A stretch of DNA of 64,000 bases from Tillandsia leiboldiana (GCA_029204045.2 CM055066.1:16440484-16504483); one strand, 5' to 3'; numbered from the stretch's first letter, positions 1-10,593 are shown. Translations and numbers: made by a program. The notes: generated by a model from the sequence alone, not told the origin.

Positions 1-2325
1 AAGGAAAAATTCCACTTTTCGCAAAAGGGGGAACCCTAGCCGGAGGAGGAAAAAGGAAAGAAAGAGGAAGAAGACGGAGGAATCCGACCACCCGGAATAC
101 CGTACCGGATTTAGAAGAGCAATCGGTCGACTTCCCCGTCGGGATTTTTGGTAAGTAGTTTCCGTTTTATTGCGTTAATGGGGTTTTCTCGTGTCTTTTT
201 CGTTGTCTTCATCGCCCTCTCCGTCCCCGTCGTCATCACCGACCCCGCCGCGCGATCTAGGGCACGGCGCGGGCGGGCGAACGACACGGGCGCCGTTAGG
301 GCACGGCGTGGGCGGGCGAACGACGCGGGCGCCGCTAGGGCACCGCGCGGGCGCCGCCCCCGGGCGCGCAACCGCGCGGCCTTGTGCCGCGCGGGGCGCC
401 CGCAGGCGGGCAGCGCCGCACGGGCGCCGCCCCCGGGCGCGCACCGCACGGCCTTGCGCCGCGCGGGGCGCCCACGGGCGCCGCACCGCGCGGCCTTGTG
501 CCGCGCGGGGCGCCCGCGGGCCGACACATGCCGCGCGGGCGCCGCCCCGGGCGCGCAACCGCGCGGCCTTTTGCCGCGCGGGGCGCCCGCGGGCGGACAC
601 ATGCCGCGCGGGCGCCGCCCCGGGCACGCAACCACGCGGCCTTGTGCCGTGCGGGGCGCCCGCGGGCGGACACATGCCGCGCGGGCGCCGCCGCTGGTGA
701 CGCACCGCGCGGCCTTGTGCCGCGCGGGGCGCCCGCGGGCGGCCGCATGCCGCGCGGGCACCGCGCGGGCGCCGCCGCGGGCACGCGCCGCGCGGCCTCG
801 CGCCACGCGCGACACCCGTGGGGCAGGCGGGCGCCGCCGCGAGCACGCGCCGCGCGGCCTCGCGCCGCGCGCGACACCCGCGGGGCAGGCGGGCGCCGCC
901 CGCGGACGCACACCGCGCGGGGCATCCGCGCGGGGCGCCGTCAAGTGTCGTAGGAGCGTCGTTTTTGGGTTTTTCATCGCGGGGATAGTTTTGGATTTCC
1001 GTTTCCATAGTGTTAGTGCGTCATATTAATGATCGTCTTTCTTTGGGGGACTTCCTTAGGTCCGGGTGCGCAGCGGGAGTGTGCGGAAGATCCAGTTGTC
1101 CAGTTTTTCCCGCAACCAGGTGGGTACCCTTGCAATAAGTGCAACAAGTGCAGTAAGTGCACCATATCATTGTAAAAGATTTAATAACCTGTCTAATAAA
1201 GTAGATGAATTGTTAAACCTTTCGCATGAATTTGTATTGTTCTTTCATTATGAAATTGTGGCGACTGAGGGTCGCGATGCTTGATACACGCCGACTTCGG
1301 CAAACCTTGTTGTTGGATGCTGCACGTACACAGGCGGATTGGCCTCCGCATGGGTGTACTTTTCCGGAGAAGTGGTCTGAATGACCCGTGTGCCCCACGA
1401 TTCGTGTAGGTGCCAGTGGGGACCCTTTCACGCCAGCTAAATGTGCCGCACTAGTACCGTGAAAGGGGTTAAAAGCATAATGTAAGTAAAGTGATTGTGC
1501 ACGAGGGGAGATCGTCGACTCCCCGACAGGTACCAGTTGTGATTAAATCAAATGATGTGGATACATGAGATGGGAAAGCGAAAGGTTCTGGTGTAATCGG
1601 TTTGTTTTAAAATTATTGTCAAATGCTAATCATCTACTTTATTTGTCACTGACTTTACCCACTCCGTGACAGGTCTGATTAGGTGTAGTAGCCGGGATAG
1701 CGGTGAGACTGCGTCGAGAGGACCTTAGCCGTAGGAGGCTAGCTACGTTATCCATTTTGGGTTTATCTCATTTCTCTTTTAGCTTAACTCTTAGTTTAAT
1801 TTGCTTGAATGTGGATCATGTGGGCTGTTGGATAGCCAATTAGTTAGCACTGTGGATTTGATTTACTTTTATGGACTTTTATGCGGCATGGTTTATAACT
1901 AACAAAATGGTTTCGAAAATGCTTTCCAAACTAAGTGCCGTGTGGGCACAATCTTGGTAAACCCCTGGATTTATCCTTTCAAAAAGGTATGGCCGCTTTA
2001 GTGTGAATGTGTAAATGTTTTCAAAAACTGGGTGTCGTGTGGACACCGATTGCAAAACTCGTAGTTTAACTCCTGATGTGATTGAATGAATTTACCTTTC
2101 CTTCCTTGTTCACTGTGACTGTGTGGTTAAAGAATGTTGTAGCTATTGCTGTTGTAAATGTGACGCCATGCATATACAAAGGAGACTCTGTCCGAATGAA
2201 GAGTGAATTTGTATATGTGGCGGGTCTGACACGCACTGGGGAGAGGTCGATACTTATTCATAAAGAAAAAATATATATATATATACGCTCTTTCCGCTTA
2301 TCTTTACCTAAAAACCCCCGGGGCG
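1..2325. repeat. LTR-like repetitive DNA, probably the 3' part of a long gypsy-type LTR
   Basis: No credible gene. The first 180 bases are purine-rich then splice-donor-like, resembling the transcribed leader part of a plant gypsy LTR. The block 1040-2325 has phrases typical of LTR U5 (a CAGGTGGGTAC-type segment, a CGGGTCTGACACGC segment near 2220) and a short (AT)n run at 2268-2286. The right edge is placed at 2325 because a TGTAATGTACC sequence that looks like a new LTR start follows. No primer site follows, so element identity is inferred from style only. Long ORFs over 111-1029 on both strands are a by-product of the GC-rich repeat. Confidence 0.35.
256..935. repeat. GC-rich minisatellite, about 73-bp period
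   Basis: Units built on CGCGCGGCCTTGTGCCGCG followed by GGGGCGCCCGCGGGCGG recur about every 73 bases; the GCGGCCTT motif falls near 561, 634 and 707. Units are imperfect and some are shortened. The DNA is very CpG-rich and partly self-complementary. All six frames stay open for long stretches only because stop codons are rare at this composition. Confidence 0.8.
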
Positions 2326-2499
2326 TGTAATGTACCAGATTTATGGTATATAAAGAAATGTAAATAAAAATGATATCAAATACTATTTTTATGAAAGTTA
2401 GGGAAGTAAAGAATATTTGGAAGCGTGTTGGGCCGAAATCGGGATAAAATGGGGAGATCTAGAATTTTATTTCAGGAAGTGGGCCCAGATTTTTAGCAG

Positions 2500-2945
2500 A
2501 AAATTCACAGAGTCAGAAAATTCTGAGAAAATTCTGGGAGCTCCGTAAATATGTTTTAAGGCCACAGTAAAAGTTTCGCGTTGATTGGATACCCGGATTG
2601 TGAGAACGGGGTCCGCCAGCGATTCTGGATACGGCGAGGCTTTTGGTGACCAAGAAATGGCCAAACTCAGCGAAAATACTTGTAATACATTTCAAATGTA
2701 ATTACAAGTGAGTTGGAAGCATTTCGAATCGATGCAAAAGTCATCGAGTCGAAAAGTGAGTTGTAGTTGAAAGTTGAAGCTTCAAATTGCAAAACTTAAG
2801 TCCTCGTTCGCCGAATTCGCAAAATGGCGAAATGCGGTGAAAAGACTTGTAACATATTTTAAATATGATTACAGTCGAGTTCGGTGCATTTCGGACCGAC
2901 GCGAAGGGCATCGGGTCGAAAAGTGAGTTGAGGCCCCAGGACTTA
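2500..2945. repeat. Diverged tandem duplication of about 190 bp
   Basis: Two blocks share the order: a GCGAAAA-type segment, ACTTGTAA, a near-identical AT-rich stretch with ATTACA, a CATTTCG segment, then GTCGAAAAGTGAGTTG (ending near 2763 and 2931). They are diverged by many substitutions, so this is an old duplication inside the LTR. Confidence 0.6.
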
Positions 2946-3459
2946 GCGAAAATTCAGAGATTCTGAATTCTGTGATCGCGAAGCTTTTTCGGAGCCCTGT
3001 TTCGAAGACTTAGAGTAGTCAAAAAAATTCAGAAGAAATAGTGGGGTGTCTCAGAAAAGTTTCCTGATTAAAAGGGATGAATTGCCGAGGTGAGCAATTG
3101 GAGGAAATAGGAGAACGAAGCGAAGAAAAATGCTTCGTGAATTCTGAAACTGCAGTTTTTAACAGTGCAGTTGATCGTGAAGCTTTTTCGGGGCTCTCTT
3201 CCGAGGGCTTAGAGTAGCCCAAAAATTTAAAAGAAATAGTGTAGAGTTTAAGTAAAATTTGTAGAGTAAAGGGGAGAAGAAAAATTTCAGTTTCGATTTG
3301 TCAGTTGACGGCAAAACGCGGAGAAAGAGGGGTATCCGAATTTGTTCTCTGCAGGTGCAAAACTGCAGGATTGAGGGCAGTTTTGGGAATTTCTTTTGTA
3401 ACTTGGGGGCATTTTAGTAAATTCACTATTTTCCCCAACCACCAACCCGCAGGGCATTT

Positions 3460-3631
3460 ATTCCCTCTCTCTCTCTCTCTATCTCCCCCTCTCTTTTCTG
3501 CTGGAGCAAGAAAGGAAACGAAAGAGAGAAAGAAAGAAGAAAAGAAGGGAAAGAAGAAGAAGAGGAAGAAGAAGAAGCAGGGAGGAGCATCTCTCTTTCT
3601 CCCTCCCTCTCAGTTTTTGTAGGAGGTGCAC

Positions 3632-3680
<49 letters not shown>
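3460..3680. repeat. CT/GA microsatellites
   Basis: Two (CT)n tracts (about 3463-3490 and 3633-3677) flank a GA/AAG-rich stretch. They sit just after a U3-like segment, so they may be in the transcribed leader of the long LTR. Confidence 0.9.
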
Positions 3681-3681
<1 letters not shown>

Positions 3682-3738
3682 ACCATTTTCCTCTATTATG
3701 CAAGGGAGAAGTAAAACAAAAAAAAAAAAAGAGAGTGT

Positions 3739-4202
3739 GGAGCTGGGGCTGCAGCCTTGCTGCTGCCAGCAGCAGCTGCCCTAGCTGCAGCTGCTGCCAG
3801 CAGCAGCAAGACCTCCTGCTGCTGTGGGCAGCAGCAGCTGCCCAGCTGCAGTGTTGCATGCTGCTGCTTGGCTGCTACTGCAGCCAAGCAGCAGCTGCTT
3901 GCGCACAAGGCTGGAGCAGCTGCCATGGTTGGCAGCTGCTGGCCTGCTGCTGCTGCACAAGGCAGCAGCAGCTGCCAGCAGCAGCTCTTATGCATGGAGC
4001 AGCTGCCCAAATGGCAGCTGCACCATGCAGCTGCAGGGCCAATGCAGCTGCAGGGAGCAGCTGCATTGGCAGTGGCATTGGGCAGCTGCCTTGGCAGCCG
4101 CCAAGGCAGCAGCATGCAGCTGCTGTTGCTGCTGCTGCTTGGCAGCAGCAGCTGCCAATGCTGCCTGGGCAGCAGCTGTGCAAGCTGCTGCCCAGCAGCA
4201 GG
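3739..4202. repeat. CAG/CTG-rich block built on GCAGCTGC palindromes
   Basis: About 460 bases made almost entirely of CAG, CTG, GCTGCC and GCAGCTGC words in mixed order, so each strand can fold on itself extensively. Open frames in it are runs of Ala, Gln, Ser, Cys and Leu and are not credible proteins. It is bounded on both sides by A-rich tracts. Confidence 0.9.
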
Positions 4203-4330
4203 AATTTGACAGAAAAAAAAGAAGGAAAAAAAAGAGAAAGGAGGAAAGAAAGAAAAAAAAAAAAAAAAAAAAGAAAGAAAGAAGAAAGAGAAGAAAGCAT
4301 TGAAAGAAAAAGAAAAGAAGAAAAATTTCT
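4203..4330. repeat. A-rich / GAA-rich low-complexity tract
   Basis: Mostly A with GAAAG and GGAAA words. It directly follows the CAG/CTG block. Confidence 0.9.
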
Positions 4331-4344
4331 TCTTTCTTCTTTTC

Positions 4345-4580
4345 TTTCAATAAGCGAGATCGGTAAATTGGGGGAATTGCTCAAATTAAGTTTCTCCCTA
4401 ATTTTTGAATGTGAATTATGGATTTTGCTAATGTGCGAAATCGGTAAATTGGGGGAATCGCTCAAATTAAGTTTCTCTCCAATTTTTGAATGCAAATTAT
4501 GGATTTTGCCAATGTGCGAAATCGGTAATTGTAGGGAATTGCTCAAATTGAGTTTTTTTTCTCAAATTTCTGGAGCATTT
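4345..4580. repeat. Tandem repeat, about 85-bp unit, 2.5 copies
   Basis: The unit begins ATCGGTAAATTGGGGGAAT, continues with GCTCAAATTAAGTTTCTC and TTTTTGAATG, and ends ATGGATTTTGC; it recurs at about 4357, 4440 and (partial) 4523. Copies differ by a few bases. Confidence 0.8.
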
Positions 4581-5263
4581 TGGTCCATGGCCAAAGAGAG
4601 CAAATTTCTTTTTGACAACCGGTCAAATAGGGATCATTCCTCTCCCATTTTTGTAAACCAATCAAAAAAAAATAGCCTTTTGCGGGGAAAGTGATCAAAT
4701 AGGGATTTTTCCCTTTTAATAGTCAAAGGGGTTTAGTTTTACCAATTCATTGGAATTAGTGAGTCATGGAAAACAAATGTTTCATGATTTTCTTTACTTA
4801 CCATGTAGGAAAACCTCAGAGGCAATAGGAGCTAAAATTTGTCTCCTCCAAGAACCAAGAAAGCACATCGAGGTGGGGGATTCTGCCGAAATTGGGTGAC
4901 CTCTCCACTTGCTCCTTTGCTTTTCGATCTAGAAGCATGATAGTAGCCTGTTAGAGGTGTTGGGTAATTATGATTGAATTTGCATGAGTAGATGGATATA
5001 GAAGAGAAGTAAACTTTTCTAATTATTAGAATAAGAGATAAATTTGCATGTGTAGAAGGATACAGATAGAAAAGTGGATTTTTCTGAACTGCTAAATATA
5101 GATGATAATTGCCTGTGTAGATGTTAAACTTTATTGATGATTGAGATGGAAATAATTGCATGCGTAAAAAGGGGAATCAATTATTTGTTATCTGTGATCA
5201 TGTTAGGGTATAGCCCTAGTAATCATGTGAAAGCATAAGGAAAAGGACATGTTGGTAGTAAGA

Positions 5264-5713
5264 CTAGGAGAAAACCTAGACTCAGGGTTAATGAGTGGCA
5301 TCAAACTTAGGAGTATATCCTAGTATTGAATGAGTGGCATTGTCTTAGGAGATAACCTAAGGACATTGGATAAAGCAATCAACATAGAGTCAAGGACTCT
5401 AGGATGAGCATGATATAAGACTTAGGTAAAGGAAACCTAAGGTAAGTTAGTGGGTTGAGAATAGACTAGTTAACATAGAGTCAAGGAACTCTAGGTTAAA
5501 CATGATATGAAACTTAGGTAAGAGAACCTAAGGTGACTAGTGGAGTTTATACTCACAGAAAATGGATTAGAGTCAAGATAACTCTAAATGCAAAGTGCAA
5601 CAGGTAAATAGAGATAATGTAACTCCAGGTTCGGCAAAGAAAAGAGTATGTGGCCACAAAGTTTAAAGAATTAAACTGATAGCAAAGTGATCAGCTTAGA
5701 GTCAAACTCTAAG
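5264..5713. repeat. Array of short perfect inverted repeats
   Basis: At least seven hairpin-forming units of two kinds alternate. TAGAGTC/GACTCTA kind: 5385-5401 (loop AAG), 5476-5493, 5567-5587 (TTAGAGT/ACTCTAA), 5695-5713 (CTTAGAGT/ACTCTAAG, loop CAA). CTTAGGT/ACCTAAG kind: 5344-5361 (shorter arms), 5421-5441, 5513-5532. Surrounding text is repeated loosely, so the array may have grown by tandem duplication. Confidence 0.75.
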
Positions 5714-6190
5714 GAAAAGTTTGTGTAATCACAAAGTCAAAAAGCTAAATAATACAACCCTAGAGTGGGTCATAGGGTGTCTGGGCAAATGGACAATCAC
5801 TTTAACTTCAATTTGAGTTAAATAAATGAAGGTGAAATGTTAAGAGTCCAGGAGACTCTCTAGTTATCCTTATGGCGAGACCTAGGATAAGCGGTAAATT
5901 GTTGTAAAAAGGCAAAGTTTAAAGGCAAGCTAAAAGTGGCTAAAAAGCATAAAGAGAAAGTAAATGGCGCCTTCGAATTTGAGACTCGTCAAGCGGAGCA
6001 GGACTCCCTGGGCAGTGACCCGTCGGACGAGGTACTTTCGAAAGGCTTAAAGTGAAAGCAAGGAGCTAAATGTTCAAAGAAAAGAGAAAGAGATTTGCCA
6101 GTGGCAAAAAGGGAGCTATAAGCTCGAATAAGAAAGAAAAGCAAGTGTTCAAAGGCAAAGAGACTAAGAACTAAAGTAAAAAGAAAAAGG

Positions 6191-6223
<33 letters not shown>

Positions 6224-7221
6224 GAAAAGAAAGAAAATATAAAGATTCTACGGAGTGAAACGCGGCTCATGTTGGAGTTGCAGGCAGTGCCCCTCTCCCG
6301 GGTAGAGACCCGTTCGGGACGTTTCTTCCGTAGGACGGGGTAACACTTGCGGGTGTTATCGGCAACCTTAGAAATCTTATCTTATGGTAGCAGGACTACC
6401 GGGCTGGGGCCCGTTGGATAAGTATTTCCGAGGGTTAACTTGAACTAAAGCACCAGAATGTAAAGAAAATGAAAAATTTGAGTGGCCAAGATGGCCGGGT
6501 TAGTTTGACCCTGTATACAGCGGCATAGTGGCCGAGTTGGTGCTTAGCAGCCTAGTGTGGCTAGACAGAGTAGTGCTGGGTCGATGAGTATATACAGATA
6601 GTGATATGTTGTTTTGCATAGCTGCATGTTGATTTCGAGGATTTAGTTTCCTAGCACTATTATTATTGCTTCCATTGGACCAAGTGGTGTAGGACACTTT
6701 ATCTCGGTGGTTGAACCCACTGGGAACTATGTCGTAGTTCTCACACCCCTTGGGTGACTCCCCCCCCCCCACAGGTTCAGGTATGGATGCAGCGATCGCG
6801 ACGGTTCAGAGGCAGACGGCGAGGTATACGACAGGGGCAAGGGCCCAGCAGCATAGAGACCTAGAGGGTCTAGCAGAGGTATCCCATTTTTATATTTCTT
6901 GAGTGAACCTTGTATGGTGGGGAAATGATGTAAAAGAATTGTAATAATTTTATTTGCAAGTTCAGAGATGTAAAGTGTAATAAAGTAATGCATGGTTCAC
7001 TCTTGTATGCTTTCATTTCCGCATTAACTGTATGTTATTGAATGAAAGTTTTAAATTTGTAGTGATTTTTAGTACTCTGATATGACCTTCCGCATACACT
7101 TGTTGTGTTATTATGGATGTTACCGTTCCTTTCGGGTAGAAAAAGGTCTTACCCGATTGGCGGGTCTGTTGGCGTGCCCGAACCGTACAAATTGGCGGAC
7201 TCGGGGCGTGACAGATTAGAG

Positions 7222-7233
7222 TGGTATCAGAGC
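7222..7233 (+). promoter_or_regulatory. Primer binding site (initiator Met tRNA type)
   Basis: TGGTATCAGAGC, eight bases after the LTR end. Complementary to the 3' end of plant initiator Met tRNA, the usual minus-strand primer of plant LTR retrotransposons. Confidence 0.9.
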
Positions 7234-7391
7234 CTAGGAATAGTCCTAGGTGGTTAGCAACCTTAGGGAGACCCTAGGGATTAGCACGGGAGAGCGTGTG
7301 GATTATTGGGCGAAAGTATTTGATTGGCTATTGTTGTTCCCAAAAAGGATGTTGGGACTGATCGAGGGCGACGAGCTTTCCTTCTTCGGAT

Positions 7392-7417
7392 ATTACGTTG
7401 GCGGCCGACAACGTAAT
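7392..7417 (+). promoter_or_regulatory. Leader hairpin with palindromic loop (candidate dimerization signal)
   Basis: A perfect 9-bp stem ATTACGTTG / CAACGTAAT closes the 8-nt loop GCGGCCGA, which contains the 6-nt palindrome CGGCCG. The homologous hairpins at 11970-11995 and 50550-50573 have T-A where this stem has C-G, and CTGCAG where this loop has CGGCCG. Function is inferred. Confidence 0.65.
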
Positions 7418-8235
7418 GTTGGAGATGAAAGGGAGTACCCTCCTATACTTTCGCATGATTGAGTCGACGAGCCTTTTTGTCGGTATATAGACTGCGCATT
7501 GCTCAAATGGCTAAGTTTGGGCTAGTTGTTTCGTTGTGGTGTGCATATTGGCGATGACACCACATTGGGAAACACACCTGTTTCGACTCGAGTCACGAGA
7601 GGGCTCGGGGTCAAACGACGTATGCGAGCTGCGATAGCAGGTGGCCGCCCTTATTGGGTGGTCCAGCAGCAGATCAGGCTTCTTGCCTGTGAGGACCTGG
7701 ATCCCCACGTCGAGATTACTGGATCATCTACAGCTCCCGGAGGCCTATGTGGCGTGTTGGTGGGATTTGTGCCCCAATTGGACATTAGAGTTGGGCTCAG
7801 TGTGTTTAATGGATCACGTGGGTGATCATTGGACTCCGTCGGATCGTTAGAAGTGGTTTCGCGCGCCAAGGATATTTAAATTGGACTCAGTGCGAAGTTT
7901 GGACCAAGGATTACCTTTCCGGATGCCTTCGGCAAATTTTGGAGTTGGAATTTGGCAAATTGGACTTCGGATTTGGATTCAGCGCGCGAAAACGGTTAAA
8001 ACGGACTACCCACTTGTCATTTTGGGCACTGGACACTGTTCACGCCGGAACAGTGTTTCCGGCGGTGGCGGCAGCGGCGGAGCGGCCGCAGGCAGCGCGG
8101 CGGACGGAGGCGCGGGCCGCCCGGTCCACGCGGCAGGCGTGCACCGGGGGCTGGACGCGTGGCGGCTCAGGAGTGGGCCGGTCCGCGGGGCGCGGTCCAC
8201 GGGGGAGTGCGGGGCGCACGGTGGACCGGGGGTGA

Positions 8236-8505
8236 CACGTGGCATCATCCTAGAGGTGGGTTCATGGCGGTTGGTCTACGCAGTTTCGGGATGGCTCAGG
8301 GTTTACGGTGCACCGGGCTTGGACACGTGGCAGGTTTGCATTGGTTCGGTCCACACGATTTCGTGCACCGGGTTCACTAGGCAGTGGCTTGACACGTGGC
8401 GTTCTCCGATTGGTGGGTCTACTGTGCGCGGCAGGGTGGCAGGCGGCGGCGTCAGGCGCACGTGGGCGCGGTCGGGCGGATTCCCGCGCTTGGGGAGGAC
8501 ACGTG
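8236..8505 (+). promoter_or_regulatory. Cluster of five CACGTG G-boxes in U3
   Basis: CACGTG at 8236, 8324, 8393, 8459 and 8500, followed by ACGTG-only sites near 8525 and 8575, all within 500 bases upstream of the TATA box. G-boxes are bound by plant bZIP and bHLH factors. The second LTR repeats the cluster (about 15748-16018). Confidence 0.7.
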
Positions 8506-8711
8506 TCGGCGTCTGGGGGGCGCGACGTGTCGCGCGGGGAGCGGCTGGGGTTGCTGTCCGCTGTTTGGCGGGCGACGTGGCGGCCCAGGAGGGATTCGGG
8601 CGGCTACAGTGTTCGGGCGCGGGGATTTCGGGCTGCTACAGTGCGCGCCCGAAAATTCCCAGCGCCCGGAAATCCGGACATATCCGGTATTTTCCAATTG
8701 TTTCAGCTGCC

Positions 8712-8720
8712 TATAAATAG
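8712..8720 (+). promoter_or_regulatory. TATA box of the 5' LTR
   Basis: TATAAATAG followed by a CT-rich start region, the normal arrangement for a plant LTR promoter. The same site in the 3' LTR is 16220-16228. Confidence 0.75.
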
Positions 8721-10548
8721 CGATCCGAGCTCTCTTCTTCTCCCTTTTTCCACCATTTCCGAGCCTCTTCTCGCCGGGGTGCCTTCAGCAAAGTTGATCC
8801 TCGTGTTTGGCTGCATCTTTCTGCAAAGTTTTGGGATTTTTGGTGGCACGCTTATCGAGGTTTCTATTTTTACGGCGCTGCGCGACGCTCGTTCGTTTGT
8901 GGTCTTCGTCGTCGCGTTTTGGTGCGAGGACTCCCCCGGCTTACCCCGAGCACCTTTTTCAGTGATTTTTGCGCCGTTGGCTTCACGACTGGTAGGGCTA
9001 TGTTTCCCATGTTTACTGGTTTTTCCCATTCCGAGCTTTTCATGGGTCTTTCGGATCATCTTGTAACCCCTTTTTCTGGGCGGAGTTCTGGGACAGCGGC
9101 GCGGTGTTTTGGTGATATCTTCGCGCACAGGCATCGGATTGGGGCGATTCAAGAGGCGATTTGTATCTACACTTCACGAGGAATATGCCCAAATTTTCTT
9201 GGAATTTTCTGAATATTTCTCGAAGGTGAAGATTATCTGTGAACAGTAATTGTTGCTACAGTTTTTGAGTGTAGTTTGATTCGGGGTGGTTCCCTTGTCG
9301 GAATTGTTTCTCAGTATAGGGAGCTCGGAATTGGACGTGCAGGTACTCGTTTCGAAGGTATCGACGCGAGGATTACTGTGGTATTTTTATTGGATTTTTC
9401 TGGGCACTTGCAGCAGGTGAAATATGCGCGGCTTTGGGACTGATTTTCAGATTGTGTATGTTTGGTTGATTTTGGAATAAAGTGTAATGTTAAGCCTTAT
9501 TGTTGTACTCAGGGGTGTTTTCAGCTGTTTGGAGCCAAGGCTTGCGCGACTTGTACCGAGGGTGTTTTGTTGGCAGATTTTGGACCGCGGGCGTCTACCC
9601 ACTTCACCGACTTCAGGTTTGCCTTGGGTTAAGCGCTTCAGGTGGGTGAGCTTATTATCAGTAATTGTTTAGGGCAATGTTTATGTTGTGGCAAGTATAA
9701 GTCCCCTTGTGGGGATGTCGCCCCTCTATGACTGATGCATGCATGTTTAGGATACATGGTTTATGTTGGTAAGTAGGTAAGCTTGTTAATGATATTGGTA
9801 TAAATGTTTGCAAGAATAGTATTTATGAGGTATACTGGGGACTTGCATGCCTTGGACATCTATGTGATGATTAGTGTAAGCTTACCTAGGATAATGTTAC
9901 CCTATGAGATTATGTAACATGCCATGTTAGCACATAGCCTTTCTTGTGATGGATTATGCTTGGGACAGGATTTCGTAGCTATGTGCGGATTTGTACTCTG
10001 AGGAGTTATTATGATCATTCTATTGTTGAACCCTGAGTTGTGGACAGGTCTAGTTTTGAGATTCCGGCATGTTGTTTATTCCTAAAGGAACTATTATTAT
10101 GCTTTACCCCCTTTATTTCCTTGAGGACATTTGCATGCTTGTATGGTCATGTAGTTAGGCCATCTTTTACTGCTGCACTATTTATGGGAACTTGACTTAG
10201 GAGAAACCATGCTTTTCCTTTCTTCGCTTTTGCTAGTCAAGTGGTCAGTGCTGCTCGGGTTCGAGCAGGGGTCTGGATAGGGTAGTCAGGACTTCGTGTC
10301 TGGGACAGGTTGGTTTAGTTGTGGGGCTTTGCGGCAACCGCGGATATTGGGCGGTTGACCGGATGTTTCTCTATGCACCTGATTGGGTATCAGTTTTACT
10401 TAGTGGATGGAGTTTCCCACTTATCGTTCAGTTGCATCCGATTGAGGTCGGGTCTTTCCTTGATGGTTGAGTTTTCCCACTTTGATCAGATTGATGATCA
10501 AGTCCTGCTGTTTAGAGATACTGGTGATATTGATGACAGAGATGCTTT

Positions 10549-10587
10549 ACTCGTGTGGGTAGCTCCCCTCGAGTGCCGCTCCGGAGT
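10549..10587 (+). promoter_or_regulatory. LTR block conserved between gypsy families
   Basis: Contains CTCCCCTCGAGTGCC followed by a CTCCGGAG palindrome. Nearly the same block lies at 18042-18080, 49541-49579 and 57438-57476, and a shorter form at 32258-32282, although the LTRs around them are otherwise hard to align. Role unknown. Confidence 0.6.
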
Positions 10588-10593
10588 AGGCTT

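Larger units (their letters stand above)
2326..7213 (+). repeat. Very long Ty3/gypsy LTR (about 4.9 kb), left edge uncertain
   Basis: The right end is firm: it finishes GGGGCGTGACA at 7213 and is followed by a primer site. The left end is inferred from TGTAATGTACC at 2326, similar in style to two other LTR starts here (45716 and the reverse complement of 40916). Inside are a U3-like phrase near 3400 (one also seen in the minus-strand LTR near 29720), CT tracts, a CAG/CTG block, tandem repeats, an inverted-repeat array, and near 6720-6775 the phrase CTGGGAACTAT...GTAGTTCTCACACCCC, shared with other gypsy LTRs in this window. No gene is supported anywhere in it. Confidence 0.55.
7214..7687 (+). 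mobile_element. 5' leader of a gypsy element, cut by the next insertion
   Basis: This starts immediately after the LTR end with GATTAGAG and the primer site at 7222-7233. It runs through a conserved leader layout (also at 11794 and 50362) to the insertion point of the 7688 element. No intact gag start is visible; an ATG near 7554 opens only a short, unconvincing frame. The remainder of this element should lie right of the 7688-19296 insertion but is lost at gap 1. Confidence 0.8.

Noticed and set aside
111..1029. Long open frames on both strands, up to 293 codons
   Set aside because: They lie in the GC-rich minisatellite, overlap each other in several frames and encode Arg/Ala/Pro/Gly runs that follow the DNA repeat.
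3735..4694. 319-codon frame rich in Ala, Gln, Cys and Lys
   Set aside because: It is a translation of the CAG/CTG block and an A-rich tract, with equivalent open frames on the other strand.
7881..9066. Frames of 250-280 codons near 7.9-9.1 kb and their copies at 15.4-16.7 kb
   Set aside because: They are in LTR U3/leader; the two LTR copies have shifted frames because of small indels, with no sign of coding constraint.
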